NCBI RefSeq assembly: GCF_022829295.1
Contig: NZ_JAKSYH010000278.1
Span: forward strand, 1 to 64,000
Length of the DNA stretch: 64,000 nt
From: Methylobacterium sp. J-088
GTDB taxonomy: Bacteria > Pseudomonadota > Alphaproteobacteria > Rhizobiales > Beijerinckiaceae
Direction of reading: 5' to 3'
Position numbers and translations under genes: made by a program. The notes under the pieces were generated by a model that had not been told where the DNA came from, searched no databases, and saw only the letters and a list, made by a program, of their open reading frames with translations. Each line of letters opens with the position of its first letter. Within the stretch, counting starts at the first letter, position 1. Shown here piece by piece: positions 39,753 through 48,938 of this stretch.

Positions 39753-40034
39753 ATGACCCGGACACTGCTCGTCACCGTGCTGACGCTGGCTGCCATCGCG
39801 CCGGCCACCGCCCAAGTCCTGGAGACGCCGAATGGCGCTCGGGTCGGTGTACCGCCTGGCGCTCCTGGTGTGGTCAGCACGCAGTCCGGCACGACCGGCA
39901 ACGACCCGTCGATCACCTATTCCCCGACAGGCCGCCCGGCCGATACGATCGCGACCGACTCGGCCGCCGCCGGCAACGCGAACCAGCCGTCGCGGGTCGC
40001 ACCGCAGGGCGGTGCTGGCGGCGGCGGCAAGTAA
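39753..40034 (+). CDS. Small exported Gly/Thr/Pro-rich protein
   Basis: ATG 39753 has GTAGGA upstream. The 93-residue product starts with a signal peptide (TRTLLVTVLTLAAIAPATAQ). A low-complexity mature part follows (LETPNGARVGVPPGAPGVVS to PQGGAGGGGK). It converges on alaS, separated by a hairpin terminator. No function is recognised. Confidence 0.7.
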   Translation: MTRTLLVTVLTLAAIAPATAQVLETPNGARVGVPPGAPGVVSTQSGTTGNDPSITYSPTGRPADTIATDSAAAGNANQPSRVAPQGGAGGGGK

Positions 40035-40068
40035 GCCCTCGCCGAGAGCGCAATACGCTGGATCGTGT

Positions 40069-40094
40069 AGGCCGCACCGGAAACGGTGCGGCCT
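40069..40094. terminator. Bidirectional terminator between a small gene and alaS
   Basis: A perfect 11-base-pair stem (AGGCCGCACCG with its complement) closes a GAAA tetraloop, followed on the plus strand by TTGTTTGTT. It lies between the convergent stops at 40034 and 40102. Confidence 0.85.
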
Positions 40095-40101
40095 TGTTTG
40101 T

Positions 40102-42780
40102 TCAGGCCGCCGCGGTGAGGGCCTGCTCCACAGCGTCGAGGGCGGCTTCCGCGCCGGCCCCGTTGGGGCCGCCAGCCTGCGCCATGTCACGCCGTCCGCC
40201 GCCGCCCTTGCCGCCGAGCGCCCCGGCGCCGGCCCGGACCAGCCCAACCGCGTCGTAGCGCTCCGTCAGGTCGTCGGTCACCCCGACCACCAGGCCGGCC
40301 TTGCCATCGGGGCCGACACCGACCACCGCTACGATGCCGGACCCCAAACGCTTCTTCTCCTCGTCGACGATCGGCTTGAGGTCGCGCATGTCGAGGCCTT
40401 CGACCACCGACCGGCGGAACGCCACGCCACCGACCTCGGTCTGTTGCGCGCTCGACCCCGGGCCGCCCTCGCCGCCCATGGCGAGCTTGCGCCGGGTCTC
40501 GGCCAACTCACGCTCCAGGCGCCGCCGCTCGTCCATCAGAGCCGTCAGCCGATCGGGTGCCTCGGAGGCCGGGGCCTTGAGGATGCCCGCGAGCGCTGCC
40601 AGCGTGCGGGCCTCCGCGGCGCGATGATGCCGGGCCGCGTCGGCGGTCAGCGCCTCGATCCGGCGCACGCCCGCGCCCACCGCGCTCTCCGCCACAATGG
40701 TGATCGCGCCGATATCGCCGGTGCGCCCCGCATGGGTGCCGCCGCAGAGCTCGACGGAGAAGTTCTTCGGCCGCCCCTGCCCGGCTTGCGCATCGACCGG
40801 AAGGCCCATCGAGACGACCCGCACCTCATCGCCGTATTTCTCGCCGAACAACGCCCGCGCGCCCGACGCGATGGCGTCGTCCACCGCCATGAGTTTCGTG
40901 ACCACCGGCGCGTTCTGCAGCAGCACCGCGTTGGCGATATCCTCGACCCGGACGAGTTCGTCGGCCTCGATCGGCTTCGGATGACTGATGTCGAAGCGCA
41001 GGCGCTCGTGGCTCACCAGCGAGCCCTTCTGGGCGACATGGTCTCCCAGCACCTGCCGGAGCGCCTCGTGCAGGAGGTGGGTCGCGGAGTGGTTGGCCCG
41101 GATCGCCCGGCGGCGGGCGTGATCGACCTTGAGCTCCACCGGCTGGTCGAGGCTCAAGCGCCCCTCCTCCACGGTGACGTGGTGGACGAACAGGTCTCCG
41201 AGCATCTTCTGGGTGTCGGTGACCCGCGCCCGCACGCCCTGCGCCAGGATCACGCCCGTATCACCCACCTGACCGCCCGATTCGCCATAGAAGGGCGTCT
41301 GGTTGACGAGGACGAGGCCGGTCTGGCCCGCTTCGAGGCCTTGCACCTCACCGCCGTCGCGCAGCAGCGCGGTGACGATGCCTTCGGCGCTCTCGGTCTC
41401 GTAGCCCAGGAACTCCGTCGCGCCGAGGCGGTCGCGCAGCCCGAACCAGACAGTCTCGGTCGCCGCATCGCCCGAACCCTTCCAGGCCTCACGCGCCGCC
41501 TGCTTCTGGCGCTGCATTGCCGCCGTGAACGCCTCGGTATCGACGCCGATGCCCCGGGCCTTCAACGCATCCTGGGTCAGGTCGAGGGGGAATCCGTAGG
41601 TGTCGTAGAGCGTGAAGGCGGTCTCGCCGGAGAGCTTGTCGCCCTCCTTGAGCTCGCGGCTCTCGGCGTCGAGGATCGACAGGCCCCGCTCGAGGGTCCG
41701 GCGGAAACGCGTCTCCTCCAGCTTCAGCGTCTCGGCGATCAGGCTCTCGGCCCGCATCAGCTCCGGGTAGGCTTGGCCCATCTCGCGCACCAGGGTCGGC
41801 ACAAGCCGGAACATGGTCGGCTCACGGGCGCCCAGGATCTCGGCGTGGCGCATGGCCCGGCGCATGATCCGGCGCAGCACGTAGCCCCGGCCCTCGTTGC
41901 CCGGCAGCACCCCGTCGGCAACGAGGAACGAGGCGGCCCGCAGGTGGTCGGCGATCACCCGGTAGGAGGCCATCGTCGCGGGCTCGGGCGCCCGCGAGAC
42001 CGCGTGAGCCACGGCATCGATCAGCGCCCGGAACAGGTCGGTATCGTAGTTCGAGTGCACGCCCTGGAGGATCGCCGCCATGCGCTCGAGGCCCATGCCG
42101 GTGTCGATCGACGGCCGCGGCAGTGGGTTGCGCGAGCCCGGCTCCAGCTGCTCGTACTGCATGAACACGAGGTTCCAGAACTCCAGGAACCGGTCGCCAT
42201 CCTCGTTCGGAGAGCCGGGCGGCCCGCCCTGTAGTGCCGGGCCCTGATCGATAAAGATCTCCGAGCACGGCCCGCAGGGTCCGGTATCGCCCATCTGCCA
42301 GAAATTGTCGGAGGTCCCGATGCGGATGATCTTGTCGTCCGAGAGACCTGCAATCTTCTTCCACAGGCCTGCGGCCTCGTCGTCGTCGGCGTAGACGGTC
42401 ACGAGGAGCCGGTCGGGCTTCAGCCCGAACTCCTTGGTGATCAGCGTCCAGGCCAGCTCGATCGCGCGGTCCTTGAAGTAGTCGCCGAACGAGAAGTTGC
42501 CGAGCATCTCGAAGAACGTATGATGGCGAGCCGTGTAGCCGACATTGTCGAGGTCGTTGTGCTTGCCGCCAGCCCGCACGCATTTCTGTGCCGTCGTGGC
42601 CCGGTCGTAGGCGCGCTTCTCCATCCCGGTGAAGACGTTCTTGAACTGCACCATGCCGGCATTGGTGAACATCAGCGTCGGATCGTTCTTCGGCACGAGG
42701 CTCGAAGAGGGCACGACCTCGTGCCCCGCCTTGGCGAAGTAGTCGAGGAAGGTCGACCGGATCTCGTTGACGCCGCTCAT
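40102..42780 (-). CDS. alaS: Alanyl-tRNA synthetase
   Basis: AlaS charges tRNA-Ala. The start ATG 42780 ([20 protein letters not shown]) is the usual N-terminus and gives 892 residues. The aminoacylation domain has [15 protein letters not shown] and the [15 protein letters not shown] motif. The editing domain has [20 protein letters not shown] and the zinc-site residues in [17 protein letters not shown]. The C-terminal C-Ala domain ends [16 protein letters not shown]. The matching tRNA-Ala (GGC) lies about 9 kb away. Confidence 0.97.
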   Translation of the reverse strand: MSGVNEIRSTFLDYFAKAGHEVVPSSSLVPKNDPTLMFTNAGMVQFKNVFTGMEKRAYDRATTAQKCVRAGGKHNDLDNVGYTARHHTFFEMLGNFSFGDYFKDRAIELAWTLITKEFGLKPDRLLVTVYADDDEAAGLWKKIAGLSDDKIIRIGTSDNFWQMGDTGPCGPCSEIFIDQGPALQGGPPGSPNEDGDRFLEFWNLVFMQYEQLEPGSRNPLPRPSIDTGMGLERMAAILQGVHSNYDTDLFRALIDAVAHAVSRAPEPATMASYRVIADHLRAASFLVADGVLPGNEGRGYVLRRIMRRAMRHAEILGAREPTMFRLVPTLVREMGQAYPELMRAESLIAETLKLEETRFRRTLERGLSILDAESRELKEGDKLSGETAFTLYDTYGFPLDLTQDALKARGIGVDTEAFTAAMQRQKQAAREAWKGSGDAATETVWFGLRDRLGATEFLGYETESAEGIVTALLRDGGEVQGLEAGQTGLVLVNQTPFYGESGGQVGDTGVILAQGVRARVTDTQKMLGDLFVHHVTVEEGRLSLDQPVELKVDHARRRAIRANHSATHLLHEALRQVLGDHVAQKGSLVSHERLRFDISHPKPIEADELVRVEDIANAVLLQNAPVVTKLMAVDDAIASGARALFGEKYGDEVRVVSMGLPVDAQAGQGRPKNFSVELCGGTHAGRTGDIGAITIVAESAVGAGVRRIEALTADAARHHRAAEARTLAALAGILKAPASEAPDRLTALMDERRRLERELAETRRKLAMGGEGGPGSSAQQTEVGGVAFRRSVVEGLDMRDLKPIVDEEKKRLGSGIVAVVGVGPDGKAGLVVGVTDDLTERYDAVGLVRAGAGALGGKGGGGRRDMAQAGGPNGAGAEAALDAVEQALTAAA

Positions 42781-43137
42781 CAAGGCTGACTCTGGCAGGA
42801 ACACGGGACCGGGCACCGCTCACCTTCGAGCGGCATCCGCATGGCGCCCTCTTAGAGCCGTTCTGGACCGGGTTGCAATCGGTGCCCGGCCTAAGTGCTT
42901 GCCGTCCCGTGCTCCCTGGCGATTCGCCGCTTCCGGCGTCGCATCTTTGGACGAAAATCGCGCCTTTCCCGCAACGACGCTCGGAATTGTGGTCTGAACC
43001 CGTGCCTTGAAGGCATCGGCCGCGAAAACACCGCGATTAGCCTCAGGACAGCCACAAGCGCGGCCGTGTTGTCGCCACATCTGTCAAGCGATGATGAACC
43101 CGTGGCGCCGTCAACAGCGCGGGGAATCGGATCAACG
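42781..43137. other. Divergent intergenic region between alaS and a transglycosylase gene
   Basis: No gene is supported. The frame of the plus-strand transglycosylase is open to about 42895, but those residues are Arg-rich and lack family likeness, so I treat them as untranslated leader. Promoters for both genes must lie here. Confidence 0.5.
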
Positions 43138-44304
43138 ATGCAGGGCCGCACGGTCGGAACGTCGAAGGCCATCATGGGCAAGTCTGGCGCCGGGCATTTC
43201 GGCGCTCGCCGTGCCGACGTGATAACCGCGCAGCCGATGCTCGGCCGCGCACACGGCAGCGCTCCGGCCCTGGTCCGGTCGCTGATGACCGTAACGCTGA
43301 TCGCCGGCGGTCTCAGCGCGGCCCTGATTGGCTCGGGTGTCGACCTCGGCAAGGTGGGGCTGTCGCCGGCCGTGTCCGTCGCGGAAGCCGCCACCGAGAT
43401 CCCAATGCCCCGACCGCGCATCCACACGGTCGCGCTGGAAGACGAGCTGGATCGCACGCCGCTGCGAGCCTCGTCGAGCTTCGCCGCCGTGCATGACCTC
43501 GACACCGAGATCGGCTCGAATACGGTCGACCGTGTCTCCTACGACTTCCTGCTGTCCGAGAGCGCGACGGGCGATCCGAACGACATCCTCGAATTCGGCC
43601 CGATGAAGATCCGGCGCCACCTCGTGCAGACGATCGTGCGCGCCGCCCAAGCGGTCCAGACCGACCCGGTCCTGCTGATGGCGGTGGCCGACAAGGAATC
43701 GAGCTTCGTCACCGCGGTCCAGGCCAAGACCTCCTCGGCGACCGGCCTCTACCAATTTATCGAGCGCACGTGGCTTGGCGTGGTCCGCGACTTCGGCACC
43801 AAATACGGGATGGCGAAGGAGGCCGCGCTGATCACGGCCGACAGCAACGACCGGCCCGTCATCACCGATCCGGCCGAGCGGGCCCGGGTGCTCGAACTTC
43901 GCCGCGACCCCTACCTCTCGGCGCTAATGGCCGGCGAGATGCTCAAGCGGGACGCCGCCCGCATCGCGCTCCGCATCGGGCGCGAACTGACCCTGGGTGA
44001 GGTCTATCTCGCCCACTTCCTCGGTCCGGACGACGCCGAGGAGTTCCTGGCCAACGTGGTCAACAAACCCGCCGCCGCAGCGGCCGCGCTGCTCCCCGGC
44101 CCGGCCCGGGCCAACCGCTCGATCTTCTTCGCGGCCGGCCGATTCATCGGCCGGGGCCGGCACCGCAAGCCGATGAGCCTCTCGGTGGCCCAGGTCCACG
44201 AGAAGTTCGAGACGATGATGAGCAGCCGCGGGTCGCGCTACCAGAACGTGCGCGCCGTCTCGGGTGTCATGGCGTATGCGGATGCGGAGACCGCTACGCA
44301 GTAA
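43138..44304 (+). CDS. Lytic transglycosylase SLT-domain protein
   Basis: ATG 43138 follows a GGGGAA ribosome binding site; 388 residues. One membrane/signal segment is at about residues 40-60 (LVRSLMTVTLIAGGLSAALI). The SLT-like catalytic domain starts around residue 150: VRAAQAVQTDPVLLMAVADK followed by ESSF, with the catalytic Glu of ADKESSF, then TSSATGLYQFIERTWLGVVR and GEVYLAHFLGPDDAEEFL. These enzymes cleave peptidoglycan between MurNAc and GlcNAc. With the L,D-transpeptidase downstream it points to envelope remodelling. Confidence 0.88.
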   Translation: MQGRTVGTSKAIMGKSGAGHFGARRADVITAQPMLGRAHGSAPALVRSLMTVTLIAGGLSAALIGSGVDLGKVGLSPAVSVAEAATEIPMPRPRIHTVALEDELDRTPLRASSSFAAVHDLDTEIGSNTVDRVSYDFLLSESATGDPNDILEFGPMKIRRHLVQTIVRAAQAVQTDPVLLMAVADKESSFVTAVQAKTSSATGLYQFIERTWLGVVRDFGTKYGMAKEAALITADSNDRPVITDPAERARVLELRRDPYLSALMAGEMLKRDAARIALRIGRELTLGEVYLAHFLGPDDAEEFLANVVNKPAAAAAALLPGPARANRSIFFAAGRFIGRGRHRKPMSLSVAQVHEKFETMMSSRGSRYQNVRAVSGVMAYADAETATQ

Positions 44305-44422
44305 CGGGTCGGCGAGCCGGCGCCGGATTCCGCGTCGGCGCGCAACCACCGGCGGATTGCCGACTTTCCTCCTTGCGCGCCGCGCTTTCGTCCTGCGCGC
44401 GTGAAGACTTCGGGGGGAGTCC

Positions 44423-45019
44423 TTGAGGAAGCATCAAACGAGCGCACCCCTGCCGCTCACCGATACGCTCACACCGGGTATTCCGCTCGATCAGATCGGC
44501 AGGACACTCGCCTCGTTCTACGACGACCTCGTGTCTGAGGGCGTGCCCGAGCACCTTGCCGCCCTGGTTCGCCGCGTCCGTCAGACCGAGGCCGAAGAGC
44601 CAGCGCGACCCGAGGCTGGCGCCGCCGCGACGGCTGCGGTGCATGCGCGGCTCGCGCTTGTGGTCGAGGACGATCCCCAGATCCGCGCCCTGGCCGAGAC
44701 GCTGCTCGAGGAGACCGAGCTCGACGTGATTGGCTGCGATAGCGCCGAAGCCGCACTCTTGGTCCTGCAGGCGCGTGGCGGAGACGTTGCCCTGGTCTTC
44801 GCCGATATTCGGCTAGCCGGCCAGATGGACGGTTTGCAACTCGCCCGGGCGGTGGCGACCCTCTGGCCCCGGGCGCGGCTGGTGGTGACCTCCGGCCACG
44901 ATTTGCCCCGTCCCGACCTGCCGCAGGAAGCCGTTTTCATCGCCAAGCCGTGGCGTCCGCTCGACGTGCTGGTCGAGGCGGAGCGCGCGGCTGCCGAGCC
45001 TGCACCCCCTGTTATCTGA
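44423..45019 (+). CDS. NepR-like domain fused to a response-regulator receiver
   Basis: TTG 44423 has a very strong GGGGGGAG ribosome binding site five bases upstream; 198 residues. Residues about 24-54 (LDQIGRTLASFYDDLVSEGV, PEHLAALVRRV) resemble the two-helix core of NepR, the anti-sigma factor of EcfG. Residues about 76-190 are a receiver with the expected residues: acidic pair Glu82-Asp83-Asp84, phospho-acceptor Asp128 (FADIRL), Thr156/Ser157 and Lys175 (IAKPW). PhyR, by contrast, is a sigma-like domain fused to a receiver. The arrangement here suggests a phosphorylation-controlled anti-sigma factor or a partner switch of a new type. No kinase is adjacent. Confidence 0.85.
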   Translation: MRKHQTSAPLPLTDTLTPGIPLDQIGRTLASFYDDLVSEGVPEHLAALVRRVRQTEAEEPARPEAGAAATAAVHARLALVVEDDPQIRALAETLLEETELDVIGCDSAEAALLVLQARGGDVALVFADIRLAGQMDGLQLARAVATLWPRARLVVTSGHDLPRPDLPQEAVFIAKPWRPLDVLVEAERAAAEPAPPVI

Positions 45020-45163
45020 CGCTTCAGCCTGTGGTCGTTCGCCGGCTTCGGTGCAGCTCTCCGTCGAACGAGCCCATCCCGCGAACCTGCGGGGCCCGGG
45101 CCTTGCATAACTCGATCGCGCGTTAATGGAGTCTGCAACGGCGCGCGCCGGAAGAGAGCCGCT

Positions 45164-46108
45164 TTGCCGATCCTATCCGTACAACACCGAACGACTTATC
45201 GGTACCGGCGCCCGGTCTCGTTCGGCGAGCACCGGATCATGTTCCGGCCACGTGACAGCTATGACCAGCGGTTGATCGAGGCGACCCTCGATATCGCACC
45301 GGAACCGGCCACGCTGCGCTGGCTGTTCGACGTGTTCGGCAACTGCGTGGCGGTGGCGACCTTCGACACACGGGCGGAGACTCTCACGTTCGCCTGCGGC
45401 ATCACCCTGGAACACACGCCGGAGCACGCGCCAGTTTTCCCGCTGGCCCCGCACGCGACTCATTTTCCGTTCGGATACGGGGCCGAGGACATGCCAGACC
45501 TTGCCCGCTCTATCGAAAGGCAATGGCCCGATCCGCGTCACGAGGTCGATGCTTGGGCACGCAGCTTCCTGCCGGCAGACGGGCGCATTCCCACGCAGGA
45601 GTTACTGGCAGCCATGACCCGCGGCGTCCGGGCAAACTTCACCTATCTCGCCCGCAGCGAAAAGGGCGTGCAGGACCCGCTCACGACCCTGCGTGGTCGG
45701 CGCGGCTCGTGCCGGGACTTCGCCGTGCTGATGATGGAAGCGGTGCGTGCGCTCGGGATGGCAGCTCGGTTCGTGTCCGGATACCTCTACAATCCCCGCA
45801 ACGACCGGGCGCGCCATGTCGGGGGCGGCTCAACCCATGCGTGGCTGCAGGTCTATCTTCCGGGCGCCGGCTGGGTCGAGTTCGATCCCACCAACGGGAT
45901 CGTCGGAAACCGCGACCTGATTCGCGTGGCGGTGACCCGCGATCCCGCGCAGGCTGTGCCACTGTACGGCTCTTTCTTCGGTCTGGCCAGCGACGATCTC
46001 GGCATGCGCGTCGAGGTCGACGTCGTCGAACTGCCCGGAACGGGAGCAAATCCGGTCTCGACCGCCCCGATACTGCATCAAGGGTCCGCCCCCAGCCCGG
46101 CGCGTTGA
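45164..46108 (+). CDS. Transglutaminase-like cysteine protease family protein
   Basis: TTG 45164 follows GGAAGAGAG; 314 residues. The N-terminal beta-sandwich domain (PILSVQHRTTYRYRRPVSFG) and the transglutaminase core are typical of bacterial SAV_2929-like proteins. The catalytic triad is visible: Cys in RRGSCRDFAVLMMEAVR, His in STHAWLQVYLPG and Asp in VEFDPTNGIVG. Members may be proteases or peptide ligases; the substrate is unknown. A second, different transglutaminase-like gene follows directly. Confidence 0.9.
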   Translation: MPILSVQHRTTYRYRRPVSFGEHRIMFRPRDSYDQRLIEATLDIAPEPATLRWLFDVFGNCVAVATFDTRAETLTFACGITLEHTPEHAPVFPLAPHATHFPFGYGAEDMPDLARSIERQWPDPRHEVDAWARSFLPADGRIPTQELLAAMTRGVRANFTYLARSEKGVQDPLTTLRGRRGSCRDFAVLMMEAVRALGMAARFVSGYLYNPRNDRARHVGGGSTHAWLQVYLPGAGWVEFDPTNGIVGNRDLIRVAVTRDPAQAVPLYGSFFGLASDDLGMRVEVDVVELPGTGANPVSTAPILHQGSAPSPAR

Positions 46109-46173
46109 TCCAGGATCCCAAACGAACATGCGTGGCGACCCCGCGCGGAGAGCGATACAGCAAGGTGGCCGCG

Positions 46174-46992
46174 ATGAAGATCAAGACGGGTTTCGATATC
46201 GCTTTCACAATGACCCAGCCGACCCCGATGATCTTGATGCTGAGCGTCCACCCGTCGCGGATGCCCGACGTACTGACGCCGCACGTGATCACTTTCGATC
46301 CGCCACTTCCGGTGCATGAGTTCCGGGACACCTACGACAATATCTGCCACCGCATCGTCGCGCCGCCCGGCCAGTTGACGGTCTCGGCGGATTTTACAGT
46401 CGCCGACAGCGGCGAGCCGGATGTTATCGAGCGCGAGGCGCGGCAGATCCCGGTGCAGGATTTGCCGGACGCCGTACTGATGTTCCTGCTTGGCTCGCGC
46501 TACTGCGACACCGACAAGCTGTCCCAGACGGCATGGTCGCTGTTCGGCTCCACGCCTGAGGGTTGGGCCCGCGTCCAGGCGATCGTCGACTACACGCACG
46601 AGCGCCTGCGCTTCGACTACCAGCGTGCCGACGCCACCCGTACCGCCCATGACGGCTTTATGCAGCGCGAGGGCGTCTGCCGCGACTTCGCCCATCTGGC
46701 CATCGCGCTGTGCCGGTGCATGAACATCCCGGCCCGCTACGCCACCGGCTATCTCGGCGATATCGGCGTGCCCATCGACCCCGCGCCGATGGACTTCTCC
46801 GCCTGGTTCGAGGCCTATCTCGACGGTCCGGCGGGCCCGCGCTGGTACACGTTCGACGCCCGCCACAATCGCCCCCGCATCGGCCGCATCGTCATGGCCC
46901 GCGGCCGCGACGCGACCGACTGCGCGATCTCGACCAACTTCGGATACGCCCATCTCGCCCGCTTCGACGTGCACACGGATGAGGTCGTCTGA
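46174..46992 (+). CDS. Second transglutaminase-like family protein
   Basis: ATG 46174 follows AAGGTGG; 272 residues. The N-terminal domain (DIAFTMTQPTPMILMLSVHP) and core differ from those of the preceding gene. Catalytic Cys is in MQREGVCRDFAHLAIALC, and His in the active-site block DFSAWFEAYLDGPAGPRWYT appears replaced: the position corresponding to THAW reads FSAWF. The Asp is in YTFDARHNRPRIG. If the His really is missing, activity is doubtful or uses another residue (His of ARHN). Confidence 0.86.
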   Translation: MKIKTGFDIAFTMTQPTPMILMLSVHPSRMPDVLTPHVITFDPPLPVHEFRDTYDNICHRIVAPPGQLTVSADFTVADSGEPDVIEREARQIPVQDLPDAVLMFLLGSRYCDTDKLSQTAWSLFGSTPEGWARVQAIVDYTHERLRFDYQRADATRTAHDGFMQREGVCRDFAHLAIALCRCMNIPARYATGYLGDIGVPIDPAPMDFSAWFEAYLDGPAGPRWYTFDARHNRPRIGRIVMARGRDATDCAISTNFGYAHLARFDVHTDEVV

Positions 46993-47117
46993 GCGGACTG
47001 GCACGGGCGAGCGGGCCTGCGTATTCCGCCGCCCACTGAAATCGTGGCGGTTGTGTGGAACTGTCTGCCTATGCTCACGCTTGTAATGGCAAAGGTTATT
47101 GCACAGGTAGGCCACTC

Positions 47118-47765
47118 ATGAAGACCACGGTCACCGCACTCGCCGCGCTGCTGGGCGCGACTGTTCTTGCCGCAACGCCGGCCCTCGCGGCTTCGTCCTA
47201 CGATCCCTTCGGGACCGAGGATTCAAACTCGTATTATCAGGATCAGGGCCAGTACGGTTACCAGGGGACTTACGCCCCGGGTTACGGCCAGGGCGTGCAG
47301 GCCGCGCCGCAGGCGCAGGTCCAGCCGATCCCGCGCGAGGTCGTGGCGTTCGATGCGCCCTACGCCCCCGGCACGATCGTGGTGTCCACCGCCGAGCGCC
47401 GCCTCTATTACGTTATGGGCAACGGTCAAGCCCTGCGCTACGGCGTCGGCGTCGGTCGTCCTGGCTTCAGCTGGAGCGGCACCAACACCATCACGGCCAA
47501 GCGCGAGTGGCCGTCCTGGACGCCCCCGGCGGCCATGATCGCCCGCCGCCCCGACCTGCCGCGCTACATGGCCGGCGGCATCGAGAACCCGCTTGGCGCC
47601 CGCGCTATGTATATCGGCCGCACCGAGTTCCGCATTCACGGCTCGAACGAGCCGGACACCATCGGCCAGGCGGTGTCCTCGGGCTGCATCCGGATGACCA
47701 ACGACGACGTCACGGACCTGTACGAGCGGGTCAAGGTTGGCGCCAAGGTCATCGTGCTGAACTGA
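47118..47765 (+). CDS. L,D-transpeptidase (YkuD family)
   Basis: ATG 47118 with AGGT upstream; 215 residues. A signal peptide (VTALAALLGATVLAATPALA) is followed by a Gln/Tyr-rich linker. The YkuD domain starts at about residue 85 (GTIVVSTAERRLYYVMGNGQ). The catalytic signature is HGSNEPDTIGQAVSSGCIRM, with His174 and Cys190. These periplasmic enzymes form 3-3 peptidoglycan cross-links or anchor proteins. LdtR, encoded about 30 kb away, is a known regulator of such genes in relatives, but a direct link here is inferred. Confidence 0.94.
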   Translation: MKTTVTALAALLGATVLAATPALAASSYDPFGTEDSNSYYQDQGQYGYQGTYAPGYGQGVQAAPQAQVQPIPREVVAFDAPYAPGTIVVSTAERRLYYVMGNGQALRYGVGVGRPGFSWSGTNTITAKREWPSWTPPAAMIARRPDLPRYMAGGIENPLGARAMYIGRTEFRIHGSNEPDTIGQAVSSGCIRMTNDDVTDLYERVKVGAKVIVLN

Positions 47766-47804
47766 ACGGTCCGGCCTGGCTGACGCCGGGACCACCCTGA
47801 ACGA

Positions 47805-47841
47805 TTTGGCCGCGTCGCCTGAGCCGGGTGACGCGGCCAAA
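47805..47841. terminator. Terminator after the L,D-transpeptidase gene
   Basis: A 12-base-pair stem (TTTGGCCGCGTC with its complement at 47830-47841) is followed by CTTTTTCT on the plus strand. It is placed between convergent genes ending at 47765 and 47848, so it can serve both. Confidence 0.85.
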
Positions 47842-47847
47842 CTTTTT

Positions 47848-48204
47848 CTACGGCACGACCCGGCCCACGGCCGTCTGCGCCGGGCTGAATGACGCGATCG
47901 GAAGATTGCAAAAGCACCGCACGCCCAGGGGCCGCGGACCGGGAAGCGGGCAAGAGAACGGCTTCGGCCCGGTGATGCCCTGTTGGATGGCATCGCAGTT
48001 GAAGCCCACAGGGGCCCGTTCCCGTCGGCGCGGCACCGGGCGGTACTCACCCCCGTAGCCGGACGGCGGCGCGCCGTAGGCCGGCTCTTCGACATATTGC
48101 GCGCGGGCCGCATTCCCAGGCAGCGCGGCGGCAAAGGCCAGCGCGGCGATTGTCAGACGGAAAGAATCACGCAGGCGCGTGCGACCGGAAACAACGGGGC
48201 GCAT
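47848..48204 (-). CDS. Exported hypothetical protein with C-terminal cysteines
   Basis: ATG 48204 is preceded closely by AAGG; 118 residues. The signal peptide (RLTIAALAFAAALPGNAARA) ends near AQYV. The mature part begins Pro/Gly/Tyr-rich (EEPAYGAPPSGYGGEYRPVP). It has a Cys-bearing tail (FNCDAIQQGITGPKPFSCPL, VRCFCNLPIASF). No family is recognised. The tail might form two disulfides. Confidence 0.7.
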   Translation of the reverse strand: MRPVVSGRTRLRDSFRLTIAALAFAAALPGNAARAQYVEEPAYGAPPSGYGGEYRPVPRRRERAPVGFNCDAIQQGITGPKPFSCPLPGPRPLGVRCFCNLPIASFSPAQTAVGRVVP

Positions 48205-48279
48205 CCTTGAATCCTTCGCTCGATGCGGACCGACCTGTCCGCCGGGCGGATCTCGACGGCAATACCGGCGAAAACGAGA

Positions 48280-48310
48280 CGGCCCGCCACCGGAAACTGG
48301 CAGCGGGCCG
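48280..48310 (-). terminator. Terminator of the phasin gene
   Basis: On the minus strand CGGCCCGC and GCGGGCCG form a stem, extended by four pairs including G-T wobbles, with a short loop, followed by TCTCGTTTTC. It lies about 25 bases after the phasin stop. Confidence 0.7.
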
Positions 48311-48334
48311 CAACATCATTGCACCGGGGCGATG

Positions 48335-48823
48335 TTAGTGATTGGCGCGCTCGGCGGCGTCCTGCACGTTCTGAGCTGTCTGCTTGGCAGCGTCCTGACC
48401 CTGCTCCATGGCCTTGCGGGTCTCGTCAGCACCCTGCTGCATCGCCGACTTGGCGCGCTCGGCACCCTGCTGCATCGCGCTCTGCGCCAAGCCGCTGAAC
48501 TCCTTGGCCTGGGCCTGGATGGCGGCGAACTGGCTGCGCACGAACTCGGCCTGATGCTGCATCGCCTCCTGCATGTCGCGGGAGCGGACGAGCTTCTGAG
48601 CGAGATCAAAGGCCGCGTTAACGTTCTGCTCGGCATATTCGAAGCCGCGGGTGGAAACGTCACGGGCGTTGGTGCGCGCAACTTCCGCGGAGCCCTGCAC
48701 TGTATCGGCCGTGCGACGGGCTGCACCGATGAAGCTGTCGAAGGCCTTGCGGGCCTGCTCGACGCTCTTCTCGGCCATGTCGCGCATCTCGGCGGGAACT
48801 TCGTAGTTCGGGGGATTGGCCAT
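48335..48823 (-). CDS. Phasin-family protein
   Basis: The 162-residue protein starts MANPPNYEVPAEMRDMAEKS, with an amphipathic phasin-2-like helix (VEQARKAFDSFIGAARRTAD). It continues as a long helical region (EYAEQNVNAAFDLAQKLVRS). A C-terminal repeat follows (LAQSAMQQGAERAKSAMQQG, ADETRKAMEQGQDAAKQTAQ). Phasins coat polyhydroxyalkanoate granules and some act as stress chaperones. A ribosome binding site (GAGGAG) lies just before ATG 48823. No PHA synthase gene is in the window. Confidence 0.9.
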   Translation of the reverse strand: MANPPNYEVPAEMRDMAEKSVEQARKAFDSFIGAARRTADTVQGSAEVARTNARDVSTRGFEYAEQNVNAAFDLAQKLVRSRDMQEAMQHQAEFVRSQFAAIQAQAKEFSGLAQSAMQQGAERAKSAMQQGADETRKAMEQGQDAAKQTAQNVQDAAERANH

Positions 48824-48938
48824 GTGTCGTCTCCTCTCGTGTCAGCCTGTGGATGGCTTGTTGTGCGCTGCACAATAACCGATTCGCTGCCATATGCCAG
48901 CCACGCCATCGGCGTTAAGGTTGACATAACGTAAACGT

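Noticed and set aside
42895-43137. N-terminal extension of the transglycosylase frame
   Set aside because: Arg-rich residues without family likeness; a good ribosome binding site sits before ATG 43138.
47056-47085. GGAAC upstream of the L,D-transpeptidase gene
   Set aside because: The downstream element at the right distance reads GCTT, not CGTT or GTT.
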